Assembly: GCA_003223775.1 (NCBI GenBank)
Contig: QHWK01000154.1
Coordinates: 1-9,328 of the forward strand
Reading direction: 5' to 3'
Length of the DNA: 9,328 bases
Source of the DNA: Acidobacteriota bacterium
Lineage (GTDB): Bacteria; Acidobacteriota; Vicinamibacteria; Vicinamibacterales; CAVVIG01
Numbering within the stretch: position 1 is the stretch's first letter; every line of letters starts with the position of its first letter. Below, piece by piece: positions 5,669 to 9,328 of the stretch. The notes under the pieces are model-generated. The model made no database searches. It was not told where the DNA came from and worked only from the letters and a program-made list of their open reading frames with translations. The translations under genes were made by a program, and so were the position numbers.

Positions 5669-7721
5669 TTACGAACCGGCTCGGTCCGGCAGCGCGAACG
5701 ACAAAAGCGTCGCGCCCGAGGCGATGACGACGTGCTGCCGGCCGTCGAGCAGATATGTCATCGGCGCCGCGCCCCAGATGGGGTTGCCCGTCGCGTACCG
5801 CCAGAGATTCGCGCCCGTCCGCGCGTCGAACGCCATGACGTTGCCCTCGTTGTCGCCGGCGAACACGAGCCCGGACGCCGTCGTCATCACGCCGGCCATC
5901 GAGGGCGACGGGTAGCGGAACTCCCAGCGCCGCTCGCCCGTCGCCGGATCGAGCGCGCGCAACGCGCCATACGCCTGCTCGCGATCGACGCGCACGACGC
6001 CGCCGAAGTTCTGCCGCCCCGGCGCGATCTTCGGCGCCTGCGGCACGAACGTCGCGCACGTCTCGCGCGCGTTGACGAAGAACAACGACAGCGCCGGATC
6101 GAACGAGGGCGGATTGAAGTTCGTGCCGCCCCATTGATCGGGCACGCAGCTCTTCGTGCCGTCGTTGAGCACGATCGGCCGTCCGTCGCGCCCGATCTCC
6201 CGCGCCCACGTCGTGTCGGTGAACGGCTTGCCGACGAGGAGCGTTCCGTCGCGCCGATCGAGCACGTAGAAGAAGCCGTTGCGGTTCGCGACCATCACGA
6301 CCTTCCGCACTTCGACGGGCTCAGTGCGCCCCGAGCCTGTCGAGGGGCGCGGTGCGCCGCCGATCGTCACGTCCGCGAGCACCGCGACGTGATTCGAATC
6401 CCAGTCGTGTGTCGCCCTTGCGATCGTCGCCGTAGTAATCCGGATTCGGGTTGCCCGTGCCCCAATAGAGCAGGTTCAACTCCGGATCGTAGGTGCCCGT
6501 CATCCACGTGCCGCCGCCGCCGCGCGCAGCCGCTTCGGGCGCGGGCCACGTCTCGCTCCCCGGCTCTCCCGGCGCGGGCACGGTGTAGAAGCGCCAGATG
6601 CGCGCGCCGCTCGCCGGATCGTACGCGTCGAGGAAGCCGCGCGTCGGATATTCCCCGCCGGAGATGCCGACGATCACCTTACCGTCGACGACGAGCGGCG
6701 CGACGGTCGCCGAGTAGCCGACACGATAGTCGGCGAGCGTCACGTCCCAGGACGTGCGGCCGGTGCGTCGATCGAAGGCGAGCAGGTGCGCGTCGAGCGT
6801 CGTCATGAACAGGCGATCGCCGAGCAGGCCGAAGCCGCGGTTGACCGGCGCCATCGCGCCGTAGGTGAGATCGGTCGGCAGCTCGCGCCGGTACTGCCAG
6901 AACGGACGGCCGGTGCGCGCGTCGAGCGCCCACGCGAAGTCGTTCGATCCCGTCACGTAGAGCACGCCGTCGAGCGCGAGCGGCGTCGCCTCGAAGCCGC
7001 GGCCGCGCGTCACCGTGCCGGTTTGAAACGTCCACTCCGCGGCGAGCCGGCCGACGTTCTCGCGCGTGATTTGCGTCAGCGGACTGTGCCGCCGGCCGGT
7101 GTAGTCGCCGGAGAAGGTCAGCCAGCGCGACGGATCCTTCAGCCCGTCGAGCAGATCGCGATAGCCGATGCCGGGATCGACGCCCGCGCGATCGCGCGCC
7201 GGCGCGCCGCGTGCGGCGTCGCCGCGCACGATGTCGCGCAGATCCTTCTTGAGGAATCCGCGCAGCCGTCCGCCATCGTCCTCGATCTGGATCGAGAACG
7301 CGTCCTCGTTGCGCCGTTCGCCGCGAATGTCTTCGCCGCTCGCCGTCACGAGCACGACGCGCTGCGGGCGCTCCGGCGTTGCGCGCGCGGTCTCGCCGGC
7401 CACCGGCGGCGGCGCGGCGAGCGTCCTGAGGTACGCCACGATCGCGCGAATCTCCTCGTCGGTCGCCGCGCTCGGCGGCATCACCGTGCCGGCGATGCCG
7501 CCGCGGATCGTCTGCGTCACGCGATCGTCTGTTGCGCCCGCGGCCCAGAGCGCCGTGAGGTTCGGCCCGTTGTCGCCCTTCGCGTCGGCGCCGTGGCACG
7601 CCGCGCACGTCTCGGCGAAGAGCGCGGCGCCGCGGCGGACGTCCTGCGCGCGCGGCGCCGATGCGAGCAGGCCCGCGGCGGCGAGCGTCAGCGTGCCGGC
7701 GGCGAGCGTCCTCGGAATCAT
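5669..7721 (-). pseudogene. Cytochrome c-fused PQQ-dependent dehydrogenase, broken by deletion and frameshift
   Basis: This is a periplasmic quinoprotein alcohol dehydrogenase-like gene. The first frame runs from ATG 7721 to about 6411 (437 residues). It has a signal peptide (1-25), a cytochrome c domain (C39-AA-C42-H43, M81 in VMPP), a small region (120-165, RVVLVTASGEDIRG) and a PQQ beta-propeller. Propeller residues include likely calcium ligands E357 (SGGEYPTRGF) and N424 (GTGNPNPDYY) and the PQQ-floor Trp 406. Coding then resumes in another frame from about 6409 with HDWDSNHVAVLADV, which holds the probable catalytic Asp, and ends at TAA 5669. About 30 residues expected between KGD and HDWD (the LVALDA.TG.L.WH strand) are absent, so this is an out-of-frame deletion. 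The adjacent Cys pair of methanol dehydrogenase is not seen. A 14-residue repeat-encoded insertion follows VTIGGAPR. A weak GGGGA lies before the start. Confidence 0.88.
6305..6346. repeat. 42-base palindromic repeat inserted in frame in the quinoprotein gene
   Basis: CTTCGACGGGCTCAG (6310-6324) and CCGAGCCTGTCGAGG (6331-6345) form a 15-base imperfect inverted repeat with three non-identical positions and a 6-base loop. On the minus strand it encodes PSTGSGRTEPVEVR, inserted between VTIGGAPR and KVVMVANRNG, segments that are contiguous in relatives. The size is a multiple of three, so the frame is kept here. Repeats starting TTCGACAGGCTCAG are, from general experience, dispersed in many unrelated bacterial genomes. 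Confidence 0.8.
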
Positions 7722-7750
7722 CAGCGTCCCCGCGGAATGCGAGCGCGGCG

Positions 7751-7756
7751 AGTATA
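7751..7756 (-). promoter_or_regulatory. Possible -10 element for the quinoprotein gene
   Basis: TATACT on the minus strand lies about 30 bases before the ATG at 7721 and differs from the consensus by one base. No good -35 is seen at 16-18 bases; TTGATT lies upstream but at only 12 bases. It is an AT-rich island in GC-rich DNA, which raises its plausibility. Confidence 0.35.
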
Positions 7757-7768
7757 CTGCGCCGCGCG

Positions 7769-7817
7769 AATCAAGAATTACGACGAATTCTTACTTCCAA
7801 ATTCCTAATTCTTGATT
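7769..7817. repeat. AT-rich inverted repeat between the YwiC-like gene and the quinoprotein gene
   Basis: AATCAAGAATTA (7769-7780) and TAATTCTTGATT (7806-7817) are perfect 12-base inverted repeats around a 25-base centre rich in AATTC-like units. With a 3-base bulge the pairing extends into GCGCCGC on both flanks. It lies 15 bases after the YwiC-like stop and before the putative promoter of the quinoprotein gene, so it could terminate upstream transcription. Its low GC differs sharply from all surrounding sequence, suggesting a dispersed repeat or inserted piece. Confidence 0.7.
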
Positions 7818-7832
7818 GCGGCGCCGCACCGA

Positions 7833-8483
7833 TCACCCGAATGCGGCCACCAATAGCGCCGCTCCGAGCAGCGTCGTCGCGACGAGCGTCCAGCCGATCG
7901 CGCGCAGCCGCCTGGCCGACGGGGCGACGAGCGCGGCAATCAATGCCGCGAGACACGTCGGCAGCGCCGCGATTGGCGCGACGACGGAGACGAACCGGAG
8001 AGCGGCGAGCGCGACGAGCGCAGCGATCGACGCGAGCGGCGCCAGGACGCCGGCCATGCGCGCCCTAGCGGCGGGAGGGCGGCGCGTGCGCGCGATCACC
8101 GCGTGCACCGAGACGGTCGCCGCGACGAACGCGGCCGCGAAGACCGAGAGGATGACAGCCGCCAGCAGAAGCGCGAGGGCGGCGGGAACCGCAGCGGCGG
8201 GCGCGAGGTGAATGCCCGCCGGCGCGTCGACGAATGCGGCCGCGCCGAGAATCGCCGCGCCGAGCGCCGTCGATGCGAACCACACGAGCGCCCGCGATCG
8301 ATCGTCGCGCGCGGCCCGCGGCCCGCGGTGGCCGAGCAGCACGAGCAGCGGCTCGTGCGCCAGAAACGCCAGAACGGCCGCCGCCGCGAGCATCAGCGCC
8401 GCCGGCGTCCGGCGTCCGACGACGAGCACGGTCGCGAGCGGCAACAGCAGCTGCCCGTACGCGCCGTGCTCTTTCGGAAACAC
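7833..8483 (-). CDS. YwiC-like integral membrane protein
   Basis: The predicted product has 216 residues, starting at GTG 8483 with MFPKEHGAYGQLLLPL. The PKEHGA motif at the extreme N-terminus is the mark of the YwiC-like family (named after Bacillus subtilis ywiC; function unknown). The rest is seven or eight hydrophobic segments separated by short Arg-rich loops, for example GHRGPRAARDDRSR and ARTRRPPAARAR, consistent with an inner-membrane protein. A longer start at ATG 8573 exists but would overlap the OsmC gene by 86 bases in another frame and add a sequence unlike the family, so GTG is preferred. The start is 4 bases after the OsmC stop without a visible Shine-Dalgarno, implying translational coupling. 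No functional link to OsmC is known to me. Confidence 0.78.
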   Translation of the reverse strand: MFPKEHGAYGQLLLPLATVLVVGRRTPAALMLAAAAVLAFLAHEPLLVLLGHRGPRAARDDRSRALVWFASTALGAAILGAAAFVDAPAGIHLAPAAAVPAALALLLAAVILSVFAAAFVAATVSVHAVIARTRRPPAARARMAGVLAPLASIAALVALAALRFVSVVAPIAALPTCLAALIAALVAPSARRLRAIGWTLVATTLLGAALLVAAFG

Positions 8484-8487
8484 CCGT

Positions 8488-8928
8488 TTACGCGACTTTT
8501 GCGTCCACGGTGATCTGCATGGAGCCGCGGTACGCGTTCGACACGGGGCAGCGGCCCTCGGCTTCCTTCGCAAGCGCCGAAAAGCCCGCGGCGTCGACGC
8601 CTTTCAAGCCGTACGCGGTCACCTGCAGCTTCGACGATTGGATCTTGATGCCGGCATCGGTCTTGTCGGCCGTGATCGTCGCGCGGACGACCGTTCGATC
8701 GGCGGATGCCTTGTTGCGTCCGAGCGTGCCGTTGAGCGCCATCGCATAACAGGCGGCGTGCGCCGCCGCCATGAGCTCCTCGGGGCTCGTCTTGCCGCCG
8801 GCATCGCCGATGCGCGCCGGAAAGCTGACGGGGAGCGAGAACGCGCCGGTGCCCGCCTTCGCTTCACCCTTGCCCTCGCTCACAGGTCCCTGCCAGTCCA
8901 CGTCCACATGTCGCTCGAACGTCGCCAT
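8488..8928 (-). CDS. osmC: OsmC-family peroxiredoxin
   Basis: The product is a cytoplasmic thiol peroxidase of the OsmC/Ohr family that reduces organic hydroperoxides and protects against oxidative stress. The 146 residues match the family length. The first redox Cys is C60 in TSPEELMAAAHAACYAMAL, with catalytic-site Glu 50/51 just before it. The second is C127 in AEGRCPVSNAYRG. The CPVS motif and the overall pattern favour the OsmC subgroup over Ohr. The ATG is preceded by GGAGGG at 5 bases. The gene follows the DUF4203-like gene across a palindromic repeat and is followed 4 bases later by the YwiC-like gene. Both cysteines are present, so it is probably active. Confidence 0.93.
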   Translation of the reverse strand: MATFERHVDVDWQGPVSEGKGEAKAGTGAFSLPVSFPARIGDAGGKTSPEELMAAAHAACYAMALNGTLGRNKASADRTVVRATITADKTDAGIKIQSSKLQVTAYGLKGVDAAGFSALAKEAEGRCPVSNAYRGSMQITVDAKVA

Positions 8929-8933
8929 CGAAT

Positions 8934-8939
8934 CCCTCC
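8934..8939 (-). promoter_or_regulatory. Ribosome binding site of the OsmC gene
   Basis: GGAGGG on the minus strand lies 5 bases before the ATG at 8928. It is a near-ideal Shine-Dalgarno and fixes that start. Confidence 0.8.
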
Positions 8940-8946
8940 ACGGTTC

Positions 8947-8971
8947 GGCGCGGCCTGAAGCCGCGCCCTAC
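8947..8971 (-). repeat. GTAGGGCGCGGC palindromic repeat (hairpin)
   Basis: On the minus strand GTAGGGCGCGGC is followed by TTCAG and GCCGCGCC. The arms 8947-8954 and 8960-8967 pair perfectly over 8 bases with loop 8955-8959. It shares the GTAGGGCG start and TTCA-type loop with the repeats near 3100 and 5572-5650 but has a different stem. It gives the TAG stop of the gene ending at 8968 and lies upstream of the OsmC ribosome binding site. It could work as a terminator or mRNA end, though it has no U-tract. Confidence 0.75.
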
Positions 8972-9328
8972 TTTTTGCGTCCCGTTACTCCGAGCTGCAC
9001 CGCCGTGCCGATCAGGCCGAGGCCGACCCACGCGATCGGCACCCAGCCCTCCCCCGCCGCGGGCGTCGTCGGGTAGAGAATCCAGACGTCGGCCGACGCC
9101 GCGCGGACGACGCCGCGATCGCCCACCGCCGCGATCGCGCCGACGATCATCGTCCACGCGCCGCCGAACGCGGTCGCGACGATGATCACGTAGCGCTGGA
9201 GCAGCATCGCGGCGATCGAGCCGGCGATCGCCATCACGATCACCGCAAGCGGCGGCGGATCGCCGCTCCGCACGTAGCTCCACGTGACATGGACGACGAG
9301 CGCGCCCAGGCCGGCGCCGACGAGCGCG
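8968..9328 (-). CDS. DUF4203-like membrane protein, C-terminal part, 5' end outside window
   Basis: The reading frame is open to the right edge, so the start is beyond the window; an internal GTG at 9273 is probably not the start. About 119 residues are visible. Three hydrophobic spans can be seen: LVGAGLGALVVHVTW, PLAVIVMAIAGSIAAMLL leading into QRYVIIVATAFGGAWTMIVGAIA, and a last helix VPIAWVGLGLIGTAVQLGV before the basic end TGRKK. The QRYVIIVATAFGGAWT segment is what I associate with the DUF4203 (TMEM198-like) family, whose function is unknown. A soluble-looking loop (GDRGVVRAASADVWILYPTTPAAGEG) separates the last two spans. The stop TAG is formed by the GTAGGGCG repeat. Family assignment is moderate; membrane location is firm. 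Confidence 0.7.
   Translation of the reverse strand, partial: ALVGAGLGALVVHVTWSYVRSGDPPPLAVIVMAIAGSIAAMLLQRYVIIVATAFGGAWTMIVGAIAAVGDRGVVRAASADVWILYPTTPAAGEGWVPIAWVGLGLIGTAVQLGVTGRKK

Noticed and set aside
8484..8573. ATG at 8573 as start of the YwiC-like gene
   Set aside because: It would overlap the OsmC gene in another frame and put extra residues before the PKEHGA motif, which is normally at the N-terminus.

Overview
The window is about 70% GC and is read almost entirely on the minus strand. An ADOP-type (MacB/FtsX-like) permease, a quinoprotein dehydrogenase fused to a c-type cytochrome, a heme/copper protein resembling PHM (peptidylglycine hydroxylating monooxygenase), and a DUF4203-like membrane protein together suggest an acidobacterium, perhaps Vicinamibacteria. 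That assignment is inferred from gene content, not from a marker gene. Many short palindromic intergenic repeats fit a repeat-rich soil genome or metagenome bin.

Left edge (1-670): the C-terminal part of a tyrosine recombinase on the plus strand runs toward the 3' end of a tRNA-Asn(GTT) gene on the minus strand. This is the usual layout of an element integrated into a tRNA 3' end, so a genomic island probably extends left of the window and chromosomal backbone lies to the right.

Middle (668-5660): an ADOP permease is broken by an internal deletion plus frameshift near 2243. Upstream of it is a two-gene unit joined by a 4-base ATGA overlap. Its first gene encodes an exported c-heme protein with a PHM-like dicopper signature. 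Its second encodes an exported protein of unknown function with a C-terminal beta-sandwich-like region.

Right half (5669-9328): the cytochrome-quinoprotein dehydrogenase is also broken by a deletion and frameshift (near 6407), and it carries a 42-base palindromic repeat inserted in frame. Upstream of it come a YwiC-like membrane protein, an OsmC-type peroxiredoxin with a strong ribosome binding site, and the C-terminus of a DUF4203-like membrane protein that runs off the right edge.

Two features stand out. Palindromic repeats that begin GTAGGGCG and carry a TTCA-type loop sit at gene ends, and in two places they supply the stop codon of the preceding gene. Two large conserved genes have each lost a short conserved block out of frame within 9.3 kb, which is either real decay or an assembly fault. 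Functionally, the exported heme-copper protein and the quinoprotein suggest periplasmic oxidation chemistry, but no substrate can be read from the sequence. No interval longer than 300 bases lacks a gene.
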